Source: Mayfieldus sp963781495
GTDB taxonomy: Bacteria > Actinomycetota > Thermoleophilia > Solirubrobacterales > 70-9
Assembly (NCBI GenBank): GCA_963781495.1
Contig: CAWAFX010000002.1
Coordinates: forward strand, 1,736,001-1,800,000
Reading direction: 5' to 3'
Length of the DNA stretch: 64,000 bases
The position numbers and the translations under genes were made by a program. The notes under the pieces were generated by a model, which saw nothing but the letters and a program-made list of their open reading frames with translations, was not told the origin of the DNA and ran no database searches. Below are positions 34,248-43,812 of this stretch, in pieces; within the stretch, counting starts at the first letter, position 1, and the number at the start of each line of letters is the position of its first letter.

Positions 34248-35069
34248 TCAGGGAACCCCGGCGGCGAAGCTGACCGACCAGATCGAAACCGTGCCGCGAG
34301 GCGCCCTGATCCCGAGCCGGTGCGACTCATGGCGCCGGTGCAGGGCGAGCTCGTAGAGGCCGGGCCCGTCGATCGCGATTCGCTCCCGCGGCTCGCCATC
34401 GAGCAGCACCTCGATCTCGCCCTCGCCCTCGGCCGTGGCGTAGGCACCCCCGGCCTCGTAGTCGAGCTCCAGGGAATCGCCGCCCGGGATCAAGGGAAGC
34501 GGCGAATCGCCGCCGCCCGGAAAGATCTCCGGGCTCGGCGGCATCACCGCGGCGCCGGGGGCGTCGCTGGCCCGCAAAGGCTCCATCGTCACCGGCAAAT
34601 TGCGCAGTGCCTCCTGCTCTCGCAGCTGCTCCTGAATCGCCTCCTCACTGGCGCCGTAGTCGCCCTCGCCGAAGTGATACCAGCGCAGGGTGCCGCCCTG
34701 TCCCCAGAGGAAGAGGCTTGGCCAGCCCTGGCAGCCGTAATCGAGCCAGATCTGGTGCTCGGCGTCGATCGCGACCGGAAACGAGACCCCCAGCCGCGCC
34801 AGCCCGGCGGCGACCGCCTGCGGATCGGCGCCGAAGGCGAACCGGGGCGCCTGTACCCCAAGCACAACGAGACCGGCCGGCGAATAGCGCTGCTGCCATT
34901 CGCGGACGTAAGGCAGCGTGCGGACGCTGTTGAGCTGGGCGAAGTCGAAGAAGTGGACCAGGACCGGGCCGCGTGCGGTCAGCTGCGCCATCGGGCGCGG
35001 CGGGTCGCCGATCCACGCGACGTTAGGGGGCAGATCAGGAACAGCGATGTCGAGGCGCTCTGGACGCAC
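34248..35069 (-). CDS. Thioredoxin-fold protein lacking the CxxC site
   Basis: The 273-residue product has a TlpA/DipZ-C-like thioredoxin domain (about 25-150). Homologues read FxxCxNCxRTLPYVREW; here the segment is FDFAQLNSVRTLPYVREW, so both redox cysteines are replaced (Gln45, Ser48). The fold markers FPVAIDAEHQIW and GWPSLFLW with the cis-Pro remain. A C-terminal beta domain (about 200-273) resembles the DipZ carbohydrate-binding-like module. A redox role is unlikely; binding or structural use is inferred. GTG 35069 starts it. It converges on the transglutaminase gene. Confidence 0.75.
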   Translation of the reverse strand: MRPERLDIAVPDLPPNVAWIGDPPRPMAQLTARGPVLVHFFDFAQLNSVRTLPYVREWQQRYSPAGLVVLGVQAPRFAFGADPQAVAAGLARLGVSFPVAIDAEHQIWLDYGCQGWPSLFLWGQGGTLRWYHFGEGDYGASEEAIQEQLREQEALRNLPVTMEPLRASDAPGAAVMPPSPEIFPGGGDSPLPLIPGGDSLELDYEAGGAYATAEGEGEIEVLLDGEPRERIAIDGPGLYELALHRRHESHRLGIRAPRGTVSIWSVSFAAGVP

Positions 35070-35142
35070 GGCGGCATTCTCGCGCGACCACAGCCTCCGC
35101 CATACGTAGACTGGCCCCTCGATCGACTGGAGGGAGACAACG

Positions 35143-35754
35143 ATGACCGAGATCTGGCAACGAATCGAGACCGCACGCGAGCGCTGGAACGTGCTCGAGC
35201 ACCCGTTCTACCTGCGCTGGTCGGCGGGTGAGCTGACGCGCGAGGAGCTGGCCGGCTACTCGGGCCAGTACCGCCACGCCACCGAGGCGATTGCGCGGTT
35301 GTCGGCGAGCGCCGCCGCGGCCGCACCCGAGCCGCAGCGGGCCGAGCTTCGCCGCCACGCCGCCGAGGAGGCCGAGCATGTCGAGCTCTGGGACGGTTTC
35401 GTACGCTCGGTCGGGGGGCGCAGCGACGCCCCGGCCACGGCTGAGACCGCCGAGTGTGTTCAGACTTGGACGGCCGAGGACGGCTTCGTCTCCTCGCTGG
35501 TCCGCCTCTACGCAATCGAGAGCGGGCAGCCCGCGATCTCGCGCACCAAGCGCGAGGGCCTCGCCGCCCACTACGGGATCGGCGACGGAGAGGGCAACGC
35601 CTATTTCCGCCTCCACGAGCAGCTCGACGTCGAGCATGCCGACGCCGACCGGGAGCTGATCGAGCGCCATCTCGCGCCGCAGGACCCCGACGCTCTGGTC
35701 GCGGCGGCGGAGTCGGCCTTTCGCGCCAACTGGCGGCTGCTGGACGGCGTCTAG
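35143..35754 (+). CDS. Haem-oxygenase-like diiron oxidase (TenA/PqqC/CADD-like)
   Basis: The 203-residue product is all-helical with HPFYLRWSAGELT, YRHATEAIA, EEAEHVELWDGF, AIESGQPAISRTK and YFRLHEQLDVEHADAD. The spaced Glu and His residues are those that bind two irons in haem-oxygenase-like diiron oxidases such as CADD. Members oxidise amino-acid or fatty substrates or make p-aminobenzoate; the reaction here is open. GGAGGGAG lies 7 nt before ATG 35143. Downstream genes follow closely, so it leads the 35.1-36.3 kb unit. Confidence 0.82.
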   Translation: MTEIWQRIETARERWNVLEHPFYLRWSAGELTREELAGYSGQYRHATEAIARLSASAAAAAPEPQRAELRRHAAEEAEHVELWDGFVRSVGGRSDAPATAETAECVQTWTAEDGFVSSLVRLYAIESGQPAISRTKREGLAAHYGIGDGEGNAYFRLHEQLDVEHADADRELIERHLAPQDPDALVAAAESAFRANWRLLDGV

Positions 35755-35759
35755 ACGCC

Positions 35760-36305
35760 GTGGCCGACCCCGTTCCGCAACAGCAGGGGGCGGGGGAGCC
35801 CGAGCAGTACCGTCCGCGCAAGGTGGGTCCGCCGGGTCCGCAGGGACAGGCGCCGCGCCGGCGCGGGCGCTGGCTCGACCGGGTTGTCGGCGTCGTGCTC
35901 GGGCTGCTGCTCGGGATCGGCGTCGTGGCCGTCTTCGTCTTCAAGGGCAGCGAGGGGACGATCGACGCGCCGCGGATCTCGGTCGCCGGCCGCGGGCAGG
36001 GGCCCAATGCCCAGCCGCGCCCGGGGCTGCCGCTGGGGACCAAGGTGCCGCTCGTCAAGGTGATCGGCGGCGCCCCGCCCGCCAGCGGCCCGGTGCGGCT
36101 CGACTTCAAGCAGGGCCGGACCGTGCGCTTCGTGGTTCAGACCGATATCGGCATCGGCCTCGACGTCCCCGGCTACGGCGTCGCACGCACCCTCGATCCG
36201 GGCCGGACCCTGGTCTCGTTCGCGGCCCACAAGCCGGGCCTGTTCCCGATCGTCGTCGCCGCCTCGCACATCGACGTCGCCACCCTGCACGTGACGCGGC
36301 GCTGA
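35760..36305 (+). CDS. Membrane-anchored cupredoxin-like protein
   Basis: The 181-residue product has a Pro/Arg-rich cytoplasmic lead (1-38), one helix (about 40-62) and an outside beta domain. The end of that domain (DVPGYGVARTLDPGRTLVSFAAHKPG, then FPIVVAASHIDVATLHV) aligns with the cupredoxin-like gene at 36994, but the copper-ligand pattern is poorer. GTG 35760 is 5 nt after the previous stop; no separate ribosome binding site is visible. Copper binding is only a possibility. Confidence 0.7.
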   Translation: MADPVPQQQGAGEPEQYRPRKVGPPGPQGQAPRRRGRWLDRVVGVVLGLLLGIGVVAVFVFKGSEGTIDAPRISVAGRGQGPNAQPRPGLPLGTKVPLVKVIGGAPPASGPVRLDFKQGRTVRFVVQTDIGIGLDVPGYGVARTLDPGRTLVSFAAHKPGLFPIVVAASHIDVATLHVTRR

Positions 36306-36333
36306 GGGAGGCGGCCTAGAATCCGCGCCCCTG

Positions 36334-36924
36334 ATGGCCTCCGCGCGTAAAGGCTCGCTGGCTCGCTCCGCGGCGCTGATCGCCCTCGCGGAGCTGGCGG
36401 TGCACCAGCTGCGCTATCAGCTCGCCTACGGCTCGCAGGCTCACACCGAGCTCGCCCGCCAGGGCCACTCCTACCTGTTCGGCGCCCTGCCGATCCTGGT
36501 CGCGTTCGCGGTCGCGACCGTCGGCGCCGGCGTCGTCCGGGCCGCGGCCGGCAAGGCGCCCCGCAGCCCGATCGCCGCGCCGCGCGCGCGAGCCGTGCTC
36601 TACGCAGTCGGGATCGCGGCCGCCTTCGCGATCCAGGAGCTGACCGAAGGACTGCTTTTCGCCGGCCACGCTTCCGGCGCCGCCGCGGTCTTCGCCGCCG
36701 GCGGCTGGCTGGCGCTGCCGCTGGCCCTCGTCCTCGGCGGCCTCTGCGCGCTGCTGGACGGTGGGCTGGCCCGGCTCGAGGCGTTGATCGCCCCGGATCC
36801 CGGAATCGCCCGGCTCCGCCCGCCGCGGGTCCAGGGCGCCCTCGCCTTCCCCGGGACGGCGCCGCTCGCCTCACGGCCCCTTGCCTTCGGCCTCGCCCGC
36901 CGACCGCCCCCGACGGGGCGCTGA
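36334..36924 (+). CDS. Polytopic membrane protein of unknown function
   Basis: The 196-residue product has four hydrophobic segments at about 10-25, 49-70, 89-108 and 113-140, with HQLRYQLAYGS after the first. The C-terminal 45 residues are basic and Pro/Ala-rich, probably cytoplasmic. No family is recognised. It lies between two cupredoxin-like genes, so a link to the same envelope process is inferred from position only. A TAGAAT box is 11 nt upstream of the ATG. Confidence 0.65.
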   Translation: MASARKGSLARSAALIALAELAVHQLRYQLAYGSQAHTELARQGHSYLFGALPILVAFAVATVGAGVVRAAAGKAPRSPIAAPRARAVLYAVGIAAAFAIQELTEGLLFAGHASGAAAVFAAGGWLALPLALVLGGLCALLDGGLARLEALIAPDPGIARLRPPRVQGALAFPGTAPLASRPLAFGLARRPPPTGR

Positions 36925-36929
36925 TCAGG

Positions 36930-36973
36930 CGCCGCTGAGGCGGCGGAAACGCGCGCGGAGCTCCTCCGCGCGC
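36930..36973 (+). other. Two tandem GC hairpins in an operon spacer
   Basis: CGCCGC-TGAG-GCGGCG (36930-36945) is followed by a perfect 10-bp stem GCGCGCGGAG (36951-36960) with CTCCGCGCGC (36964-36973) on a 3-nt loop. They lie between the membrane protein stop and the ribosome binding site GAAGGAG of the next gene. No T-tract follows. Attenuation or mRNA processing are possible. Confidence 0.55.
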
Positions 36974-36993
36974 CGACGAGCGAAGGAGTTCAG

Positions 36994-37398
36994 ATGTCAG
37001 ATCGACTGAGGATCGGCGTCGGCGTCGCCGCGATCGTCGTCGCCGTGGTGCTGTTCATCGTCCTGCGCGGTGGCGGCTCAGGCGGGGACAGCGGCTTCAC
37101 GATCGACGGCAAGTCCGTCGCCGGCGACAGCACGCCGACGATCAAGCTGCAGGGCGGCAAGCCTGTCGGCGGCCCTCAGCACCTGCAGGCGGCCAGCGGC
37201 GACAGGATCCATTTCCGGGTCAGCTCCGACATCCCCGGACAGGTCCACGTGCACGGCTACGACTACCTGAAGCCGGTCAAGCGCGGCGGCAGCGTCAGCT
37301 TCGATTTCCCGGCCAAGCTGCAGGGCGGATTCGACATCGAGATGCACCACGGCGGCGGCGAGGACACGATCGCCGACCTGAAGGTGGAGCCGGGTTGA
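36994..37398 (+). CDS. Membrane-anchored cupredoxin-like protein with His ligands
   Basis: The 134-residue product has an N-terminal anchor helix (about 6-25), a Gly/Ser linker and a cupredoxin-like beta domain. QVHVHGYDYLKPVKRGG and GFDIEMHHGGGEDTIADLKV provide candidate copper histidines and methionine. GAAGGAG lies 6 nt before the ATG. The stop overlaps the start of the polytopic gene (TGATG), so the two are translated together and probably work together. Confidence 0.78.
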   Translation: MSDRLRIGVGVAAIVVAVVLFIVLRGGGSGGDSGFTIDGKSVAGDSTPTIKLQGGKPVGGPQHLQAASGDRIHFRVSSDIPGQVHVHGYDYLKPVKRGGSVSFDFPAKLQGGFDIEMHHGGGEDTIADLKVEPG

Positions 37399-38858
37399 TG
37401 CTCGGCCGCAACCTTCGCAGGGCGGCGGTCGCCGCCGCGGCCGCGGCACCGGTCGCCGCCCTCGCCTTCCCCCAGGCCGCATCGGCCCACGCCCTGGTGG
37501 CGCGCCAGGACCTGCCGATCCCCGCCTGGCTCTTCGCCTGGGCGGCGTCGGTGGTCCTGATCGTCTCCTTCTTCGCCCTCTCGGTGCTCTGGAAGCAGCC
37601 CCGCTTCGAGCAGGAGGATTGGCGCCCGCTCGGAGCCGGGCTCTCGCGGGGTTTGATCAACCCGGTGACCGAGGTCCTCGCTGGTCTGATAGCCGTCTTC
37701 ACGCTCGGGTTGGCGATCTGGGCCGGACTGCACGGGACCGAGGCCCCAGACCGCAACTTCGCGCTGACCTTCATCTTCGTCACCGCCTGGCTCGGCTTCG
37801 CACTGCTCAGCGTCATCTTCGGCGACGTCTTCCCGCCCTTCAGCCCCTGGCGGGCGGTCGCGCGCGCGGTCGGCGGCGGCTTTCGCGCCCTCACCGGCCA
37901 GCGGCCGGCCCACCTCCGCTACCCGCAATGGCTCGGACGCTGGCCGGCCGCCGTCGGGCTGGTCGCCTTCGTCTGGCTCGAGGTCGTCTACGGCGAGGGC
38001 AGCATCTCCGGCGGCCTGACGCCGAACAGCACCGCCGTCGCGGCGCTCGTCTACTCGGTCTACACGCTGGCGATGATGACCCTGTTCGGGGCCGAGGAGT
38101 GGTCGCGACGCGGCGAGACCTTCGCCGTCTACTACAACATGCTCTCGCAGCTCTCGGTCCTCGAGTTCCGTGACGGCCGCATCGGCCGCCGACGCCTCTT
38201 CTCCGGCGCCGCCCACTGGGCGACCGTCCCCGGCTCGCTGGCGGTGGTGATCGCCTCGATCGCGACGACGAGCTTCGACGGTGCCCAGGAGGGGGCGCTG
38301 GCGGAACCGATCAAGAACACCTTCGGTCGCCTCAGCGAGCTCAACATCAGCCTCCCGAATGCGCTGCGGCTGACCGACTCGATCTATCTCCTTCTCTGCC
38401 TGGTCGGCGTCGCTGCCCTCTATCTGGTCGGGGTGCAGGGAATGCGCACGATTCGAAACGCGCCCCCGGCTTCGAAGCTGCGGTCGGGATTCGCCCATAC
38501 GCTGATCCCGATCGCCTTCGCCTACCTGGTGGCGCACTACTTCAGCCTCTTCGTCTTCCAGGAGCAGGCGCAGTTCACCTACCTGCTCTCGGACCCGCTC
38601 GGCACCGGGACGACGAACGTCTTCGGCACCGCCAGCGCGGGCATCGACTACCGGGTGATCAGCGTCAACGCGATCTGGTACGTGCAGGTCGGCGCCCTGG
38701 TGCTCGGCCACGTCTGCGGGCTGACGATGGCCCACGACAGGGCGATCTCCTACTGGGGCGACTACAAGCAGGCCTCGCGATCGCAGCTCTGGATGCTGGC
38801 GGTGATGGTCGGCTTCACCTGCTTCGGCCTCTATCTGCTCTCGCAGGCCAACAGGTGA
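37398..38858 (+). CDS. Fenitrothion-hydrolase-like polytopic membrane protein
   Basis: The 486-residue product has a signal-like N-terminus ending ASAHALVARQDLP and about ten membrane helices. It contains INPVTEVLAGLIAV, FPPFSPWRAVARAVGG, AEEWSRRGETFAVYYN and VLGHVCGLTMAHDRA, the pattern of actinobacterial proteins annotated as fenitrothion hydrolase after FedB. Conserved histidines facing the outside (HAL after the signal, AHD near the end) could bind metal. The name reflects similarity only; organophosphate hydrolysis is not shown. It is coupled to the cupredoxin-like gene upstream. Confidence 0.75.
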   Translation: MLGRNLRRAAVAAAAAAPVAALAFPQAASAHALVARQDLPIPAWLFAWAASVVLIVSFFALSVLWKQPRFEQEDWRPLGAGLSRGLINPVTEVLAGLIAVFTLGLAIWAGLHGTEAPDRNFALTFIFVTAWLGFALLSVIFGDVFPPFSPWRAVARAVGGGFRALTGQRPAHLRYPQWLGRWPAAVGLVAFVWLEVVYGEGSISGGLTPNSTAVAALVYSVYTLAMMTLFGAEEWSRRGETFAVYYNMLSQLSVLEFRDGRIGRRRLFSGAAHWATVPGSLAVVIASIATTSFDGAQEGALAEPIKNTFGRLSELNISLPNALRLTDSIYLLLCLVGVAALYLVGVQGMRTIRNAPPASKLRSGFAHTLIPIAFAYLVAHYFSLFVFQEQAQFTYLLSDPLGTGTTNVFGTASAGIDYRVISVNAIWYVQVGALVLGHVCGLTMAHDRAISYWGDYKQASRSQLWMLAVMVGFTCFGLYLLSQANR

Positions 38859-38895
38859 GAGCCCGCGGGTGGGGAATACTGGTCAATGGGCCGCG

Positions 38896-39063
38896 ATGAA
38901 CCTCGCCCAGCTGATCCCGCTCGCCCACGCCGGCCACTGGCTATGGCTCCTCTACGTGCCGCCGGTCGCGGTCGTGGTGATCTCGATCGTCCGCACGACG
39001 ATCAGCGAGCGGCGGGCGATGCGCGAGGAAGAGGAGCAGGGAAAGGACGGGCCGGGCGGGTGA
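38896..39063 (+). CDS. Small single-pass membrane protein
   Basis: The 55-residue product has LIPLAHAGHWLWLLYVPPVAVVVISIV followed by a charged tail. Small proteins of this form commonly accompany the fenitrothion-hydrolase-like gene and may be a subunit. ATG 38896 is preferred; GTG 38869 would add nine polar residues. Its stop overlaps the next start (GTGA). Confidence 0.6.
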   Translation: MNLAQLIPLAHAGHWLWLLYVPPVAVVVISIVRTTISERRAMREEEEQGKDGPGG

Positions 39064-39455
39064 GGCTGGCCATACGGGGGGTGTGCCTGGCACTGGCCGC
39101 CACGGCGCTGCTCGCGGTCGCCGCCGCGCCCGGCGATGCGAAGCCGGTCAAGAGCTACTGTCACCCCAGCGGCGAATACTGCGTCGCCGTCTTCAAGCAT
39201 GGCGGCGAGGCCAGGCTCGAGATCAGCACCCCGAGCCTGACGGCCAGCTACCGCCTCTGTGCGAGGCGGGTCGTCAACGGGACCAGGGAATGCCATCACT
39301 TCCGCTTTAAGCAGAAGGCGGGCGGGCTGCGCCAGTCGCGGGTCGACTTCCAGAGCCGCTTCGGCGGCCCTCCCAGCGGCGGCTATTGCGCCACCTGGCG
39401 CTACGGAGGCAGCAAGCTGCACACGCTTTGCTTCTCCTACAAGCGCAAGTTGTGA
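39060..39455 (+). CDS. Secreted cysteine-rich small protein
   Basis: The 131-residue product has a signal peptide (about 1-25, ending near GDAKP). The mature part carries six cysteines (in SYC, EYC, LCARR, ECHHF, YCATW and LCFSY), enough for three disulfides, and is basic at its C-terminus. It looks beta-rich. No family recognised. GTG 39060 overlaps the previous stop, so it ends the 36.9-39.5 kb membrane operon. Confidence 0.65.
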   Translation: MRLAIRGVCLALAATALLAVAAAPGDAKPVKSYCHPSGEYCVAVFKHGGEARLEISTPSLTASYRLCARRVVNGTRECHHFRFKQKAGGLRQSRVDFQSRFGGPPSGGYCATWRYGGSKLHTLCFSYKRKL

Positions 39456-39462
39456 TCGGCCG

Positions 39463-40636
39463 CTAGAGGATCTCGCCCAGGCGCTCTTCGAGCGCGGCGG
39501 AGATCTCGTCCCGCAGCCGGCCCTCGGCGAGGCGCTCGACCAGAGCCTGGAGAAACGCCTCGACGATGATCCCCTTGGCGGCCTCCTCGTCGAGCCCGCG
39601 CGAGCGCAGATAGAAGAGCTGTTCGCGGTCGATCTGGGCGACCGCCGCGGCGTGGGTGCAGCGGACGTCGTTGGCCTCGATCTCGAGGCCGGGGATCGCG
39701 TCGGCGTGGGCCTTGGTCGAGAGCAGCAGGTTGCGGCTCTCCTGAAATGCGTCGGTCTGCTGGGCGTCGGGGTCGACGCGGATCATCCCCCGCCAGACCG
39801 CGGTCGAGCGGTCGGCGAGGACGCCGCGGAAGGCGAGGTCGGAGAAGGTGTTGGGCGCCGCGTGCTCCTGGGTGGTGTCGTAGTCGATGTGCTGGCGCCC
39901 ACCGCCGGCATAGGCGCCGGTCACCCGGGCCTGCGCCCCGGGTCCGGCCAGCTTGGTCTCCATCCGGACCTTGCCGCGGGCGGAGCCGAAGCCGAGCGCG
40001 GTCCAGTCGAGCGAGGCGTCGCGCTGCACCTCGGCGCGCTGGCTGGCGAAGATCCAGCTCTGCTCGGAGATGTCCTGGGTGCAGACGTAGCGCAGCCGCG
40101 CCGCCGGACCGACCTGCAGCTCGACCACCGCGTTCAGCAGCGAGTCCTGCTCGTCGTCCTCCGACCGGTAGGCCTCCCAGACCTCGGCTTCGGCGTCCTC
40201 CTCGAGGATGACGAGGGTCCGCCAATGCAGCGCCGAGCCGGCGCCGCCCGGCATGACCCGGATCTCGATCGGCTCCGGCACGACGACGCCGCGGGGGACG
40301 TGGACGAGGACGCCGCCCTGCCAGCCGGCGTCGTTGCGGGCGACGAACGGGTCCTCGATCGAGACCAGCGAGCCGAGCCGCTCGCGCAGCTCGTCGCCGC
40401 GCTCGGCCAGTGCCACCTCGAGCGGCAGGACAAGGGCCCCGGCCGCGGCGGCGCCGCCGTCGGAGATCTCGACCGTCCCGGCGGCCGGTTCATATGAGTC
40501 GAGGTCGAGACCCGCGAGGTCGGTGAACTCCCAGCCCTTGCGCTTGGCGTCGGGCAGGGCCATCTCCTGCGCCAGAGAGGCGCCCTTGCGGCGCCTCTCC
40601 GAAAGCCAATCCGGTTCCGCGCGAGCGGTCGCGGTG

Positions 40637-40644
<8 letters not shown>
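39463..40644 (-). CDS. sufD: Fe-S cluster assembly protein SufD
   Basis: The 393-residue product has the SufBD beta-helix: GVLVHVPRGVVVPEPIEI early, RYVCTQDISEQSW, then the late signature RGMIRVDPDAQQTDAFQESRNLLLS and HAAAVAQIDREQLFYLRSRGLDEEAA. The conserved His (THAAA) that helps build clusters with SufB is present. The TTG start at 40644 has GGAAGG 5 nt upstream inside sufB and overlaps the sufB stop by 8 nt, showing coupling. It ends the Rieske-sufB-sufD block. Confidence 0.93.
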
Positions 40645-42070
<1,426 letters not shown>

Positions 42071-42074
42071 ATCG

Positions 42075-42392
42075 CTAGGAGACCTCCAATTGGATTGTCT
42101 CGTCCTCGATCGTGACCGAAAACGTCTCTACGGGAGCGTAGGCGGGAAGAGTCTTCGGCCTGCCCGTCGTCAGGTCGAAGAGGGAGCCGTGACGGGGACA
42201 TTCCACGGTACAGGCATCGCGATCGAACTCACCCTCGGCCAGCGGGCCGTCGTCGTGTGAGCAGCGATCCTCGATCGCATAGAGGTCGCCGCCGCAGTTG
42301 AAGACGCCGATCTTGCGCCCCTCGACGTCCACCAGCCGCATCTCGCCATCGGGCAGCTCGGCGCTGGGGCAGACGGTGACCTTGTCGCTCAA
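42075..42392 (-). CDS. Rieske-type 2Fe-2S ferredoxin of the SUF block
   Basis: The 105-residue product is a stand-alone Rieske domain: CSHDDGPL and CPRHGSLFD give the two Cys and two His ligands, followed by the usual TGRPKTLPAYAPVETF strand. Such proteins commonly sit in actinobacterial suf operons and may supply electrons. The TTG start at 42392 is set by AGGAAAGAG just upstream; extending to 42620 would use unrelated Arg-rich sequence. Confidence 0.9.
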   Translation of the reverse strand: MSDKVTVCPSAELPDGEMRLVDVEGRKIGVFNCGGDLYAIEDRCSHDDGPLAEGEFDRDACTVECPRHGSLFDLTTGRPKTLPAYAPVETFSVTIEDETIQLEVS

Positions 42393-42564
42393 TCGCTCTT
42401 TCCTGGTTGTGCTCGTCGTCACGTAAAACCTAGTGTCCTGGTCGGATTTTAGCGGCCGCGCCGGTTCCGCCCCGCGCCGCCGCGAGTTCCCCGAACCGCA
42501 ACGCGAGCGGGGCGGGGGAGTGAGAGCATCAAAGGGAGCCGCAAAACGAAGAGGAGGAGCGCCG

Positions 42565-43365
42565 ATGACCGAGATCACCACCCACGCACCGGGGACCCCG
42601 TCCTGGGTCGACCTCGGCACTGCCGACCTCGAGCAGTCGGCCCGGTTCTACGGCGAGCTGCTGGGCTGGGAGGTGCCGGAGAGCGAGAACGCCGAGCAGA
42701 CGGGCGGCTACCGGATCGCCACCAACGGCGGCAAGGCGGCGGCGGGAATGATGCCCTTGATGCAGGAGGGCCAGCCCCCCGCCTGGACGACCTACGTCGC
42801 CGTCGACGACGCCGACGCGACGGCGGAGAAGGTCCGCGCCGCGGGCGGGAACGTGCTCGCCGAGCCGATGGATGTGATGGACCTCGGACGGATGGCGGTC
42901 TTCGCCGACCCGACCGGCGCGGTGTTCGGCATCTGGCAGGCGGGCAGCTTCCCCGGCGCCGGAATCGTCAACGAGCCGGGCTCGTTCTCCTGGAACGAGC
43001 TCAATACCCGCGACCCGGAGGCGGCGGCGACCTTCTACGGCGCCGTGTTCGGCTGGGATGCGGCCGAGCAGGACATGGGCGAAGCGGGCAGCTACGTCAC
43101 CTGGCGCCACCCAGACAGAGGCGAGGACGGGGACAGCATCGGCGGCATGCTCGACATCCGCGGGCGGGTGCCCGAGGAGGTGCCGGCGCACTGGCTGACC
43201 TATTTCACCGTCGAAGACCTCGACCGTGCGATCGAGAAGGCGACCGCCAACGGCGGCGAGAAGATGATCGACACGATGGAGCTGCCGATCGGCCGCCTGA
43301 CGATCCTCAAGGATCCCGGTGGAGTGCCGTTCGGGATCTTCCAGAGCAGCGCCGACTCCGCCTAG
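42565..43365 (+). CDS. Two-domain VOC (glyoxalase/bleomycin-resistance-like) protein
   Basis: The 266-residue product repeats the VOC motif twice: PSWVDLGTADLEQSARFYGELLGWEV with a closing VFADPTGAVFGIWQ, then FSWNELNTRDPEAAATFYGAVFGWD closing LKDPGGVPFGIFQ. It resembles the Streptomyces CFP32/27-kDa antigen-type group. The ligand is unknown. GAGGAGGAG sits 5 nt before ATG 42565. It is inserted in opposite orientation between the two suf blocks and ends 9 nt from sufU. Confidence 0.88.
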   Translation: MTEITTHAPGTPSWVDLGTADLEQSARFYGELLGWEVPESENAEQTGGYRIATNGGKAAAGMMPLMQEGQPPAWTTYVAVDDADATAEKVRAAGGNVLAEPMDVMDLGRMAVFADPTGAVFGIWQAGSFPGAGIVNEPGSFSWNELNTRDPEAAATFYGAVFGWDAAEQDMGEAGSYVTWRHPDRGEDGDSIGGMLDIRGRVPEEVPAHWLTYFTVEDLDRAIEKATANGGEKMIDTMELPIGRLTILKDPGGVPFGIFQSSADSA

Positions 43366-43374
43366 GGGCGGCGT

Positions 43375-43812
43375 CTAGAGACCGCTGCGCTCAAACTCGG
43401 CCGGGTCGCCCTCTTCGCCTTCGTCCTCCCAGTCGGCGGCCTGGCCGAGGCTCGCGCCCTTGACCACTTTCAGACCCAGCAGCGCGCACTTCATCCGCGT
43501 CGCCGAGATCTCGATTCCGAGCAGGTCGAGGACGAAGCCCTTGTCGAGCCGCAGCAGCTCCTCGCGGCTCATCCCCTCCAGCTCGTCGCTGAGCAGCGAG
43601 GAGGCCGCGGTCGAGATCGCGCATCCCTTGCCCTCGAACCGCACAGCGGTCACCCGGCCCTCGGCGTCGAGCTTGATCCCGACGTGCTGCTCGTCGCCGC
43701 AGAAGGGGTTGGAGTCCTCGAACTCGAGCTCGAAGTCGAAGTCGTCTAGCGGCCCGAAGTTGTGCGGCCGCTTGTAGTGCTCGAGGATCTGATCCCGGTA
43801 GAGCTCTTCCAT
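43375..43812 (-). CDS. sufU: SufU sulfurtransferase/scaffold
   Basis: The 145-residue product has the SufU set: YRDQILEHYKRPHNFGPL, NPFCGDEQ with the Cys and Asp ligands, FEGKGCAIS and RMKCALLGLKVVKG, giving the Zn-bound Cys-Asp-Cys-Cys site that accepts persulfide sulfur from SufS. The ATG overlaps the sufS stop by one base (TGATG). The acidic tail after residue 125 is poorly conserved in look. Confidence 0.93.
   Translation of the reverse strand: MEELYRDQILEHYKRPHNFGPLDDFDFELEFEDSNPFCGDEQHVGIKLDAEGRVTAVRFEGKGCAISTAASSLLSDELEGMSREELLRLDKGFVLDLLGIEISATRMKCALLGLKVVKGASLGQAADWEDEGEEGDPAEFERSGL

Noticed and set aside
36951..36973. Intrinsic terminator in the cupredoxin operon
   Set aside because: There is no T-tract and the next gene has its ribosome binding site right behind the stem, so I list it only as a hairpin.
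37398..38858. A confirmed organophosphate hydrolase
   Set aside because: The similarity is to proteins carrying that label; no hydrolase active site can be pointed out, so only a likeness is claimed.
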